Shown in pieces: positions 26,820-35,142 of a stretch of DNA of 49,153 nucleotides (its first letter is position 1; every line of letters starts with the position of its first letter). The translations under genes were made by a program, and so were the position numbers. Source of the stretch: Melioribacteraceae bacterium. Lineage in GTDB: Bacteria; Bacteroidota; Ignavibacteria; Ignavibacteriales; Melioribacteraceae. The notes under the pieces were generated by a model. It had not been told where the DNA came from. It did no database searches and saw only the letters and a list, made by a program, of their open reading frames with translations. The stretch is from assembly GCA_028280855.1 (NCBI GenBank), contig JANQLA010000057.1:1-49153 (forward strand), in the 5' to 3' direction.

Positions 26820-28034
26820 ATGAAAAATATAGTAATAATTACTCAGTACTTTCCTCCCGAAATAGGTGGTGGTTCGCAGCGAACAGTTGGATTTGCAGAG
26901 GAACTAAAAAAATTAGGAGCAGATGTTACAGTTATTGCCCCTTACCCAACTTATTTAATGTCCAAAAATAATATAAAGACAAAATTTAAACTATTTGAAT
27001 ATTCTGAAGAAGGTGGCATTAAAATATTTAGATCTTTTGTTTATGCTAGTGACCGCGGACGATTTTTAACAAGAATCTGCTACTATTTATCCTTTACCTT
27101 TTCTTCTTTATTGGTAGCATTAAGAAAAATAAAAAAAACGGATTATGTTATTTGTATTTCGCCTCCATTATTCAACGGGATTTCAGGAGTTTTACTCAAG
27201 AAATTAAAAGGTTGGAAATTAATTACAGATATAGGTGATCTATGGCCTGAATCTGTTATCCAGCTTGGGTATTTGAGCAATAAGTATGCTATCAAATTTG
27301 CACTAGGATTAGAGAAATGGATATATAAAAATTCAGATTCTATTAATTTTGTTACTAGGAAGACATTAACATTCATTAAACGCAATTTTCCTAATTTAAA
27401 GTCGTTAAACTACGTTCCCAATTTCGTAAATATCGATAAAGTTCAAAAATCTAAAAAAGATTATGCATTAATTAAAAAGCTTAATTTAGAAAATAAAATG
27501 ATATTTGGTTATGCTGGCAATATTGGAAGTGCGCAAGGAATTAAAATTATCACTGACGCGGCCAAATTACTGATTAGTAAAACGGAGATAACTTTTCTTT
27601 TAATTGGTGATGGGGTCGATAAAGAGATAATTGAAAATGAAATTGATAAAAGCAAATTACACAACGTAATATTATTACCTCCGGTTACAAGGGACGAAAT
27701 TATTAGATATATTTCTTTATTTGATGTAATGGTTATTCCTCTTGTAAATAATAGCCTCTTTAGAATGACAATCCCGTCAAAATTATACGAGGCTATGTCA
27801 GCTCAGATACCTGTTTTAATAAGTGTTGACGGTGAGGCAAGGGAAATTGTTGAGAAAAACAACTGTGGATTATTCGTTGAGCCTGAGAATGGGGATATGC
27901 TTGCTCAAAAAGTTCTTGAACTAATCAATGATAATAACTTAATCTTAACCCTTGGAAGAAATGGACTACTTGCAGCACAAAATGAATTTGCTCGTAATGA
28001 AGTAATAAAAAAATTTTACAAAATACTTAAATAA
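26820..28034 (+). CDS. GT4 family glycosyltransferase, WbuB-like
   Basis: A 404-residue GT-B enzyme. It starts IVIITQYFPPEIGGGSQRTVG, the acceptor-side pattern of WbuB/WcaI-like transferases, with TDIGDLWPES further on, then the donor domain with FGYAGNIGSAQGI, FLLIGDGVDKEII and the IPSKLYEAMSAQIPVL signature. WbuB proteins add an amino-deoxy sugar next to the lipid-linked first sugar (known in E. coli). This is the last gene of the AT-rich cassette; a decayed piece of lhgO follows its stop within a few bases. Confidence 0.83.
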   Translation: MKNIVIITQYFPPEIGGGSQRTVGFAEELKKLGADVTVIAPYPTYLMSKNNIKTKFKLFEYSEEGGIKIFRSFVYASDRGRFLTRICYYLSFTFSSLLVALRKIKKTDYVICISPPLFNGISGVLLKKLKGWKLITDIGDLWPESVIQLGYLSNKYAIKFALGLEKWIYKNSDSINFVTRKTLTFIKRNFPNLKSLNYVPNFVNIDKVQKSKKDYALIKKLNLENKMIFGYAGNIGSAQGIKIITDAAKLLISKTEITFLLIGDGVDKEIIENEIDKSKLHNVILLPPVTRDEIIRYISLFDVMVIPLVNNSLFRMTIPSKLYEAMSAQIPVLISVDGEAREIVEKNNCGLFVEPENGDMLAQKVLELINDNNLILTLGRNGLLAAQNEFARNEVIKKFYKILK

Positions 28035-28039
28035 TTCAT

Positions 28040-28310
28040 TATCTATTATACCTGTACAATAATCGGCGCCGGAATAATAGGCCTCGCGACAGCATACTGG
28101 CTTAAAGAGAAGTTACCTGACTCGAAGGTGCTTGTTTTTAAAAAAGGAAGATGGGTTAACAGAACATCAAACCGTTAACAATAGAGGAGTAATCCCAAAA
28201 TCAATTCTACATCAATGGCTTCTAATTAGTTTAAAGAAGTTTACCAGTTGTTTGAAATCATCGAACAATACTCGACAAATATTATGTAAAGATGTCAAAT
28301 AATTTTTGAC
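28040..28310 (+). pseudogene. Decayed 5' fragment of a second lhgO copy
   Basis: Bases 28056-28136 align with 29568-29648 of the intact lhgO in the same frame: 67 of 81 bases and 23 of 27 residues match by my count (IIGAGIIGLATAYWLKEKLPD versus the intact GIVGLATAYRLKQKLPD). A frameshift follows near 28150; shifting frame restores EHQTVNNRGVI, matching KHQTGNNSGVI. Weak similarity continues to about 28290, and the rest of the gene is absent. No start codon remains. It fills most of the 305-nt gap 28035-28339. Most differences in the aligned part are synonymous, so it diverged while functional and decayed later. Confidence 0.85.
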
Positions 28311-28311
28311 A
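28293..28311. promoter_or_regulatory. Palindrome upstream of the DUF4143 ATPase
   Basis: TGTCAAA (28293-28299) and TTTGACA (28305-28311) form a perfect 7-bp inverted repeat with a 5-nt spacer, ending 28 nt before the ATPase start. It lacks the G+C-rich stem and T-run of a terminator and looks like an operator for a dimeric DNA-binding protein. The ATPase itself carries a winged-helix-like segment, so self-regulation is possible; this is inference. Confidence 0.5.
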
Positions 28312-28339
28312 AAATATAAAAAATGATTATTTTGAACCT

Positions 28340-29521
28340 ATGTACTTCACACGGGAAATAGAGTCGCAGCTTATCACGCAATTAGAAAAGAAAGAAATAA
28401 TTGTTTTAACCGGCATGAGGCGAACCGGCAAAACATCTTTATTAAAACACTTGTTTGATTCTGTTAAATCCGGCAATAAAGTATTTTTTGACTTACAGAA
28501 TCTATTAGAACAAAAGATTTTTGACGAAATTGATTACAATAACATAATTAAGAATCTGAGGGCATTTAAGGTCACTACTTCGGAAAAAATGTACCTTTTT
28601 ATTGATGAAATACAATTTATGCCCAAAGTTACAAATGCAATTAAGTACTTATATGATCATTTTAATATAAAGTTTGTCGTAACGGGTTCCAGTAGTTTTT
28701 ATTTAAAGAATCTATTTCCTGAATCACTTGCCGGCCGTAAAGTTGTTTTTGAGTTGTTTCCCTTATCTTTTAACGAATTTTTATCCTTTAAAGGAACTCA
28801 ATCAAATTTTATAGAAAGTTTTGAGGAAAAAAGGGAAAAAGTAAGTTTAATTGAAAATGAGCTCCTGAAGAAAAGTTACGATGAGTATCTAAAATATGGT
28901 GGTTTCCCTCAGGTTGTTCTGGAGGAAAATGAAGAACAAAAAAAAATGTTATTGAAGGATATATTTAGTTCTTTCTTCCAAATTGATATACTTAACCTCG
29001 CAGACTTTAAGAAGATTGATGCATTTAAAAAAATGATCGATCTTTTGTTTGAGCGGACTGGAGCTAAACTAGATATTTCTAAACTTGCTTCGTTAATCGG
29101 TGTGAGCAGGGATACTGTGTATTCATACTTAAACTTACTTGAAGGCACATTCTTTATCCACTTAATTACTCCTTTTACAATGAATAAAGACAGAGAAATA
29201 AGCGGCACTAAAAAATTATATATGTGCGATACCGGAATGATAAATTTATTTTCAAATGTCTCAAGTGGTAGTTTGCTTGAAAATTCTGTATTTAATAATC
29301 TAAAACGTTATGGGACCGTTAATTATTTTCAAAAACGTTCCGGAATTGAAATTGATTTTATACTCAACAAAAAAACAGCAATTGAAGTTAAAACTACCGG
29401 GGATAAAAATGATATTGAAAAGCTAAAAAAACTTTCGCAGGGGATAAATTTAACCGAATATTATCTGGTAGCTCAAAATTACATCGAACATGAAAACTAT
29501 ATCCCGGCATATTTAATTTGA
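28340..29521 (+). CDS. AAA ATPase with DUF4143 C-terminal domain
   Basis: Family known from many bacteria and archaea, with unsettled function. The 393-residue protein has Walker A GMRRTGKTS (residues 25-33; Gly30-Lys31-Thr32), Walker B YLFIDEIQF, and a sensor-like VVTGSSSFYLKN. A winged-helix-like stretch (DISKLASLIGVSRDTVYSYL) leads into DUF4143, whose end holds GIEIDFIL...AIEVK, a PD-(D/E)xK nuclease-like pattern. It lies between the decayed lhgO fragment and the intact lhgO, with no functional link to either, so it looks inserted. A palindrome lies just upstream. Confidence 0.87.
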   Translation: MYFTREIESQLITQLEKKEIIVLTGMRRTGKTSLLKHLFDSVKSGNKVFFDLQNLLEQKIFDEIDYNNIIKNLRAFKVTTSEKMYLFIDEIQFMPKVTNAIKYLYDHFNIKFVVTGSSSFYLKNLFPESLAGRKVVFELFPLSFNEFLSFKGTQSNFIESFEEKREKVSLIENELLKKSYDEYLKYGGFPQVVLEENEEQKKMLLKDIFSSFFQIDILNLADFKKIDAFKKMIDLLFERTGAKLDISKLASLIGVSRDTVYSYLNLLEGTFFIHLITPFTMNKDREISGTKKLYMCDTGMINLFSNVSSGSLLENSVFNNLKRYGTVNYFQKRSGIEIDFILNKKTAIEVKTTGDKNDIEKLKKLSQGINLTEYYLVAQNYIEHENYIPAYLI

Positions 29522-29552
29522 TTTTGGGATAACAAAAAAATGTCTATTTAAT

Positions 29553-30746
29553 ATGCACTACACCCACACTATTATCGGCGCTGGAATAGTCGGTCTTGCA
29601 ACAGCATACCGGCTAAAGCAGAAGTTGCCTGACGCGAAGGTGCTTGTTGTTGAAAAAGAAGTCTGTGTAGCCAAACATCAAACGGGTAACAACAGTGGTG
29701 TTATACACTCCGGAATTTATTACAAACCTGGCTCACTTAAAGCAGTCAATTGCAGAAAAGGTTACAAGCAGATAATCGAATTTTGCAATGAACATAACGT
29801 TAAATATGATTTGTGCGGTAAAATCATAGTAGCTACATCGAATGATGAACTTCCCCAACTCGAAAAAATTTACGAACGAGGTATTGAGAATGGCCTGGAA
29901 AATCTGACTAAACTAAACGAATCACAACTAAAAGACTATGAGCCTAATGTTAACGGAATCGCTGGAATACATGTGCCGCAGACCGGGATAATTGATTTCA
30001 AAGACGTTTGCAACAAACTTTACGAGTTGCTTGTCGAATCCGGCGTTGAATTTCATTTTGATGAACAAGTTGTATCAATTAATAAAGGTAACTCAATTAC
30101 AATTCGTACAACCAACCAATTATTCATGACAGATGTACTTATATCCTGTGCAGGACTGTATTCCGACAAAGTAGCATCAATGACCGAGTCCAGCCTTAAT
30201 GTGCGTATAGTCCCTTTCCGAGGAGAGTATCACAAACTTAAGAAGCAAAGACGAAGTTTGGTACGGAACCTAATCTACCCGGTACCTGATCCAAATTTCC
30301 CGTTTCTAGGTGTTCACTTTACACGAATGATTGACGGCGAAGTGGAATGCGGCCCTAATGCGGTCTTCGCATTGAAACGCGAAGGATACGGTAAGTTTGA
30401 TTTTAATATCAGCGATATTGCAAACGCTATTACATGGCCCGGTTTTAGAAAAGTTATTTATAAATACTGGCGAACAGGACTTGGTGAGTATTATCGCTCA
30501 TTCAGCAAAAAGGCTTTTGTTAAAGCGCTTCAAAAACTAATACCTTCAATTCAGGCAAACGACCTAATCTCCGGCGGTGCAGGCGTGCGTGCGCAGGCCT
30601 GCGAAAGAAACGCGGGATTATTGGATGATTTTTATATTTTAGAGTCTCAAAATATTTATCATGTTTGCAATGCTCCTTCGCCGGCGGCTACTTCCTCGTT
30701 AGCCATTGGCGACTATATTGCCGAACAAGTAATTCAAAGCAACTAA
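29553..30746 (+). CDS. lhgO: L-2-hydroxyglutarate oxidase (FAD-dependent, LhgO/YgaF family)
   Basis: It oxidises L-2-hydroxyglutarate to 2-oxoglutarate, passing electrons to the quinone pool; it is thought to be peripheral to the membrane. The 397-residue protein has the FAD-binding dinucleotide loop IIGAGIVGLATAYRL at residues 7-21, the active-site region HQTGNNSGVIHSGIYY, and the C-terminal GGAGVRAQA...HVCNAPSPAATSS stretch typical of the family. It does not belong functionally to the polysaccharide locus but marks the right side of the AT-rich cassette. A decayed partial copy sits at 28040. The ATPase stop is 31 nt upstream, so its original promoter may have been displaced. Confidence 0.92.
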   Translation: MHYTHTIIGAGIVGLATAYRLKQKLPDAKVLVVEKEVCVAKHQTGNNSGVIHSGIYYKPGSLKAVNCRKGYKQIIEFCNEHNVKYDLCGKIIVATSNDELPQLEKIYERGIENGLENLTKLNESQLKDYEPNVNGIAGIHVPQTGIIDFKDVCNKLYELLVESGVEFHFDEQVVSINKGNSITIRTTNQLFMTDVLISCAGLYSDKVASMTESSLNVRIVPFRGEYHKLKKQRRSLVRNLIYPVPDPNFPFLGVHFTRMIDGEVECGPNAVFALKREGYGKFDFNISDIANAITWPGFRKVIYKYWRTGLGEYYRSFSKKAFVKALQKLIPSIQANDLISGGAGVRAQACERNAGLLDDFYILESQNIYHVCNAPSPAATSSLAIGDYIAEQVIQSN

Positions 30747-30757
30747 AAGTAATCCGA

Positions 30758-32158
30758 TTGGATAAACGACTCGAAAAAATATTCATCCTTACAGTAGATT
30801 TTATTTTCATCAATCTGGCCACTATTCTTTTTTTCTATTTCAGAGTTGAAAGCGGCCTGTTTAGTCTTTTTGTTGAACCGGTATTTTTCCTTGTAACTGC
30901 GGCAATTTATTTTTACTGGATGTTCCTCTTTATCTTTGTAGGTATGTACCGAACCTGGTTCGCTTCATCCCGTTTCGACGAACTTTCAACTCTCTTTAAG
31001 GCCTCCTTTTTTGGTATTTTCTTTCTCTTTTTTCTGATCCTCTATAGCGACTCTTTACAGGGTATAAGTTCGCCAAACCGTTACCTTATATTGATATACT
31101 GGGTTTTTTTTATAACTTCTGTCGGGTTTGGAAGAGTTTTTGTCCGCAGCCTGCAAAGGCGCATGCTGGTAAAAGGAGTAGGTCGTAGAAACGCGTTAAT
31201 TGTCGGTTACAATTCCAAGGCAACTAACATGCACAGTAATATTCTGGATCACAGCGCTTTGGGGTTAGACGTTGTTGCCTACCTTGCTGTTAAGAAGGAA
31301 AATGTTGGAAAGCAGCACGAGGGAGTTCCCGTGGTTGATACATACGAATCAATTAAGGAAGTAGTTAATAAATACAACGCGCGCGAGGTTATACTTGCGT
31401 TGGAAAAGTATGAGAACGATGTACTTATAAACGTTGTAAGCAACGTAGAAACCGAAAATATATCGTTGAAGATTATACCCGACCTTTACGAAATTATCAG
31501 CGGTCAGGCGCGTACGTCCCAGTTATACGGCTTTCCCCTCATTGACATAATGCCCCAGCTAATGCCTGAGTGGGAAAAGAAAATTAAACGAGTAATGGAT
31601 GTTGTTTTTTCTCTAATTCTTATTGTACTTTCATCCCCGGTAACAATTGCAACCGGTATCGCCATTAAGCTTGAAAGCAAAGGACCGGTGTTGTATAAGC
31701 AGGAGCGTTCGGGGCTGAATGGTAAGGTGTTCAAGGTCTTGAAGTTTCGTTCAATGGTTCAGGATGCCGAGAAGTTATCCGGGCCGGTTTGGTCGCAAAA
31801 AGATGATCCGAGAATTACCAAGGTCGGTAAGTTCATAAGAAAAGTAAGGATCGATGAGATTCCGCAAATGATAAATGTGCTTATGGGCGATATGAGTTTG
31901 GTTGGACCACGACCGGAAAGACCTTATTTCGTTGAACAGCTGTCCAAGGAAATTCCTCTTTACAAACGAAGGCTCCGTGTTAGACCAGGTGTAACAGGCT
32001 GGGCTCAAGTCAAACACAAATATGATGAAACGATTGATGACGTGAAAACGAAACTTCGTTACGATTTATTTTACATAGAAAACATGTCGTTAAGAAATGA
32101 TTTGAAAATTTTGTTCAGAACAATTTTTGTGGTATTATTTGGAAAAGGACATTACTAG
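30758..32158 (+). CDS. Initiating polyprenyl-phosphate hexose-1-phosphate transferase (WcaJ/WbaP type)
   Basis: It should start repeat-unit synthesis by moving hexose-1-phosphate from a UDP-sugar to undecaprenyl phosphate. The likely start is TTG 30758, giving 466 residues (normal) and beginning DKRLEKIFILTVDF; the frame is open back to 30665 but that part overlaps the lhgO end. Four N-terminal helices come first, then a Rossmann domain (NALIVGYNSKA), then the catalytic domain with YKQERSG, FKVLKFRSM, the catalytic Asp366-Glu367 in RIDEIPQ, GDMSLVGPRPERP and RPGVTGWAQV. All catalytic motifs are present, unlike in the fusion at 33157. Confidence 0.92.
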   Translation: MDKRLEKIFILTVDFIFINLATILFFYFRVESGLFSLFVEPVFFLVTAAIYFYWMFLFIFVGMYRTWFASSRFDELSTLFKASFFGIFFLFFLILYSDSLQGISSPNRYLILIYWVFFITSVGFGRVFVRSLQRRMLVKGVGRRNALIVGYNSKATNMHSNILDHSALGLDVVAYLAVKKENVGKQHEGVPVVDTYESIKEVVNKYNAREVILALEKYENDVLINVVSNVETENISLKIIPDLYEIISGQARTSQLYGFPLIDIMPQLMPEWEKKIKRVMDVVFSLILIVLSSPVTIATGIAIKLESKGPVLYKQERSGLNGKVFKVLKFRSMVQDAEKLSGPVWSQKDDPRITKVGKFIRKVRIDEIPQMINVLMGDMSLVGPRPERPYFVEQLSKEIPLYKRRLRVRPGVTGWAQVKHKYDETIDDVKTKLRYDLFYIENMSLRNDLKILFRTIFVVLFGKGHY

Positions 32159-32224
32159 GTTAAAGATTTATCCGGTTAGAGTCCTTGTTAAGAGATTAGC
32201 TGAACAAGAATCACAAATAACAGG

Positions 32225-32368
32225 CAATTTCCAAATTCGAAGTGACAATGTTTAAAACCTTGTTATCATTTTGATTCGGATAACACGGAACTGCAAATAT
32301 AGAATACAATAAAGCATGTATTTTTTTTGTAATTGTTTGATTGAGATTTAACTGTTATTTGGAAATTG
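32225..32368. repeat. Inverted AT-rich repeat in the gap before the DPM1-like gene
   Basis: CAATTTCCAAAT (32225-32236) and its exact reverse complement ATTTGGAAATTG (32357-32368) lie 120 nt apart in the 271-nt gap 32159-32429. No gene is visible in the gap. The right arm is part of a longer stretch (32350-32380) resembling 38647-38677 upstream of dnaE, so this is probably a degenerate dispersed repeat, not a terminator. Confidence 0.45.
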
Positions 32369-32429
32369 CTTTTTGGATTTTTCAATAACTGTATTTAATT
32401 AGAAGATTAACTAAAAATTATTAACCTGT

Positions 32430-33149
32430 ATGCATAAAACAATTGTAATTATCCCCACTTATAATGAGCTCAATAACATCAAAAAAATGTTGCACGCGGT
32501 TTCCGAAATTATGCCTAAAGCGGATGTTCTAATTGTTGATGATAATTCTCCAGATGGAACCGGAGCGTATGTAAAGGAACAAGGTGAAAAAGACCGGCGA
32601 ATCAAACTTATTCAACGACAAGGAAAGATGGGGCTAGGAACTGCCTATGTTGCAGGCTTTAAATATATGCTAGGAAATGGCTACGATATTGCATTTCAAA
32701 TGGATGCTGATTTCTCACATGATCCAATTGAACTTAAAAATATGCTTAAGGAAATTGAAGAATACGATCTGGTAATCGGCAGTCGTTATATTAAAGGCGT
32801 GAATGTCATAAATTGGCCGATGCACCGATTGCTTCTAAGTTATTTTGCAAACAAGTATTCCAGGATTGTGACCGGTTTACCAATTTGTGATGCAACGGGC
32901 GGCTTTAAGTGCTTTAGACGCGATGTACTAAGTTCGATAGACCTCGACAATATAAAATCCAACGGTTATTCCTTCCAGATTGAAATGAACTTTAAGGCGT
33001 GGAAAAAAGGATTTAGGATAAAAGAGATACCGATAATTTTTTACGAGCGGATGGAAGGCGCATCGAAGATGTCCAAAAAAATTGTTCGTGAAGCAGTTAC
33101 AATGGTTTGGAAGCTCAGATTCAGAAGTATATTCGGTACTCTAAAATAA
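32430..33149 (+). CDS. DPM1-like polyprenol-phosphate sugar transferase (GT2)
   Basis: It probably transfers mannose or another hexose from a nucleotide sugar to a polyprenyl phosphate, giving a lipid-linked monosaccharide donor. The 239-residue protein is the soluble, short version of the family, with no C-terminal helices. Motifs: IVIIPTYNELNNIKKML, VLIVDDNSPDGTG, FQMDADFSHDP (the DAD metal site) and LVIGSRYIKGV; the end has IPIIFYERMEGASKMS. It precedes the fusion protein by 7 nt, so the two are probably co-expressed. Acceptor and sugar are inferred from family only. Confidence 0.85.
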   Translation: MHKTIVIIPTYNELNNIKKMLHAVSEIMPKADVLIVDDNSPDGTGAYVKEQGEKDRRIKLIQRQGKMGLGTAYVAGFKYMLGNGYDIAFQMDADFSHDPIELKNMLKEIEEYDLVIGSRYIKGVNVINWPMHRLLLSYFANKYSRIVTGLPICDATGGFKCFRRDVLSSIDLDNIKSNGYSFQIEMNFKAWKKGFRIKEIPIIFYERMEGASKMSKKIVREAVTMVWKLRFRSIFGTLK

Positions 33150-33156
33150 GTTACCA

Positions 33157-35142
33157 ATGATTGACCTTTCCATCATAATAGTTAATTATAATGTAAAAGA
33201 GTTCGTAAAGAATTTATTATCATCAATTGAGAAAGCTAAATCATCGCATTCTATAGAAGTAATTATCGTTGATAATAATTCAACCGACGGAAGTTCGGAA
33301 ATTCTGGCGAAAGATTATCCCCAATATCTGATTATCGTAAATAAAGAAAATGTTGGTTTCGGTAAGGCGAATAATCAAGCTCTTGAAATTGCTCAAGGAA
33401 AATTTATTCTCCTAATCAATCCAGATACAATCGTTAGGGAAGACACATTTAATAAATTGATTGAGTTCTTTAATAAAAACCCAAGAGCCGGAATGGTAGG
33501 TTGCAAAGTGTTAAATCCGGATGGTACTTTACAACTGGCATGCAGACGCAGTTATCCAACACCTTGGGTTTCATTTTGCAAAGCGGTTGGTCTTAGTACA
33601 CTTTTCCCCAAAAGTAAATTGTTCGCTAAATATAATTTAACTTATCTTCCTGAAAATGAAATAAATGAGGTAGATGCAATTTCGGGTGCATTTATGATGT
33701 TTCGACGAGAAGTTTACGATAAGATAGGCGGTTTCGATCCTCGATTTTTTATGTACGGTGAAGATCTTGATCTATGCTATCGTACTCAAAAAGCCGGATT
33801 CGAAGTTTATTACGTCCCGGCAACAGAAATAATTCATTATAAAGGAGAAAGCACGAAGCGCAGCAGTATTGATGAAACACGAATTTTCTATGATGCAATG
33901 CACTTGTTTGTAAAAAAGCATTTTGCTTCTTCTTTTATAGTTGAATTCATTTTACGTTTTGCGATTGTGTTGAGAAAGTTTGTTACTTTTTTAAATGTTT
34001 ATCGTCTACCTCTAATTGCAATCTTAGTTGACTATATAGTGTTTCTTGGTGCACTTATAGTTGCCGAGAGCATGTATAAGCCAGGTTCCTGGCAGGGTTT
34101 CCCGGATGTTGTAAAACCATGGGTCTACTTAATTCCAGGGTTTATTCAGGCAATAGTTTCTTTGTTTGGTGGAGCTTATAAAAAGGATTCAATCTCAGTT
34201 CTTAGGATAATTCTTTCATTCGTTTTTGGGTTTATTGTTCTTTCATCTTTAACATTTTTCTTTAAACAATTCGGATATAGCCGGGCTGTATTTTTAATCT
34301 GCTTCGGAATTGCAGGAATACTTAATATTGCTTGGCGGGCAATATTAAAATTTGCCGCCGGATCAACTGATGTTGGTAGATCAAACAGGACTCTTGTTGT
34401 CGGGGATGAATCAAGTATCGAATCTATTATTCAGAGATTAAAAACCAGTATCTCTGAAATTTACGATATCCAGGGGATAATCGGCATCGATCAAAAATCA
34501 TTTGGTCAGCGAGTTTCTAGTTACAGTTTTATAGGTGCTTTAGAAAATCTTAAAAAGATTGTAGTCTCAGAGAAAATTGATACGGTTATATTTTCATCCG
34601 ATAAATTTGATAATGAAAAAATCTTTAACGCTGTGGCTGATTGTCAGGGGTTAAAAGTCCAGTTCTTAATGACGGGCACGAATCACAACTATTTAGTCGG
34701 TAAATCGGAAATAACAAGTCTAGAAGAAATTCCTTTTACACGTTTGTTTTACAATATCTCGGGAACCTCGCATAAAATTATTAAAGCTGCTTTCGATATA
34801 ATTCTTGGAATTGTCATACTGGTTTCTGTCTATCCCTTTGCTATTTTTAAAGCGAAAGTCTTTGGCAAAAAAAGTAAATTTACGGAGTTTGTTTCAGGGG
34901 TTCCTACTGTAGTGTTGTTACGTAAAAGCTTTGTAGGCCCTCAAACTGATTCGTACGATGATGGTCTATACCTAGGCAGGATCGGTCTAACAGGCCTTTG
35001 GAACTTCGATAATATAAAAGAGAATGATGCTGTAGATAGAAAGAGAATTAATTTATATTATGCTAAGAACCAGAATATCTGGTTGGATTTGGATATAATT
35101 GGGCGAACCCTATCAAATTATCTTTTTAAGAAGGAGAAATAA
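33157..35142 (+). CDS. GT2 glycosyltransferase fused to a degenerate polyprenyl-phosphate sugar transferase module
   Basis: A 661-residue protein with two parts. Residues 1-~240 are a rhamnosyltransferase-like GT2 ([39 protein letters not shown]). Residues ~270-395 hold about four to five membrane helices, ~405-520 a Rossmann domain ([10 protein letters not shown]), and ~535-661 a shortened phosphoglycosyl transferase-like domain. This second part has the same layout as the intact enzyme at 30758. It keeps the membrane helix ([16 protein letters not shown]), KSFVGPQ (590-596) and [10 protein letters not shown] (608-617), but the YKQERSG and FRSM segments and the catalytic Asp-Glu (IDEIPQ) are not recognisable. 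I infer a membrane-anchored GT2 with a catalytically dead module; a non-standard active site cannot be excluded. Confidence 0.82.
   Translation: MIDLSIIIVNYNVKEFVKNLLSSIEKAKSSHSIEVIIVDNNSTDGSSEILAKDYPQYLIIVNKENVGFGKANNQALEIAQGKFILLINPDTIVREDTFNKLIEFFNKNPRAGMVGCKVLNPDGTLQLACRRSYPTPWVSFCKAVGLSTLFPKSKLFAKYNLTYLPENEINEVDAISGAFMMFRREVYDKIGGFDPRFFMYGEDLDLCYRTQKAGFEVYYVPATEIIHYKGESTKRSSIDETRIFYDAMHLFVKKHFASSFIVEFILRFAIVLRKFVTFLNVYRLPLIAILVDYIVFLGALIVAESMYKPGSWQGFPDVVKPWVYLIPGFIQAIVSLFGGAYKKDSISVLRIILSFVFGFIVLSSLTFFFKQFGYSRAVFLICFGIAGILNIAWRAILKFAAGSTDVGRSNRTLVVGDESSIESIIQRLKTSISEIYDIQGIIGIDQKSFGQRVSSYSFIGALENLKKIVVSEKIDTVIFSSDKFDNEKIFNAVADCQGLKVQFLMTGTNHNYLVGKSEITSLEEIPFTRLFYNISGTSHKIIKAAFDIILGIVILVSVYPFAIFKAKVFGKKSKFTEFVSGVPTVVLLRKSFVGPQTDSYDDGLYLGRIGLTGLWNFDNIKENDAVDRKRINLYYAKNQNIWLDLDIIGRTLSNYLFKKEK

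Noticed and set aside
28040..28310. A small intact gene in the lhgO-like fragment
   Set aside because: No start codon, an early stop and a frameshift relative to lhgO; it is a remnant.
30665..30757. Upstream extension of the initiating sugar transferase inside lhgO
   Set aside because: These residues are the out-of-frame reading of the conserved lhgO end; the family length fits a start near 30758.
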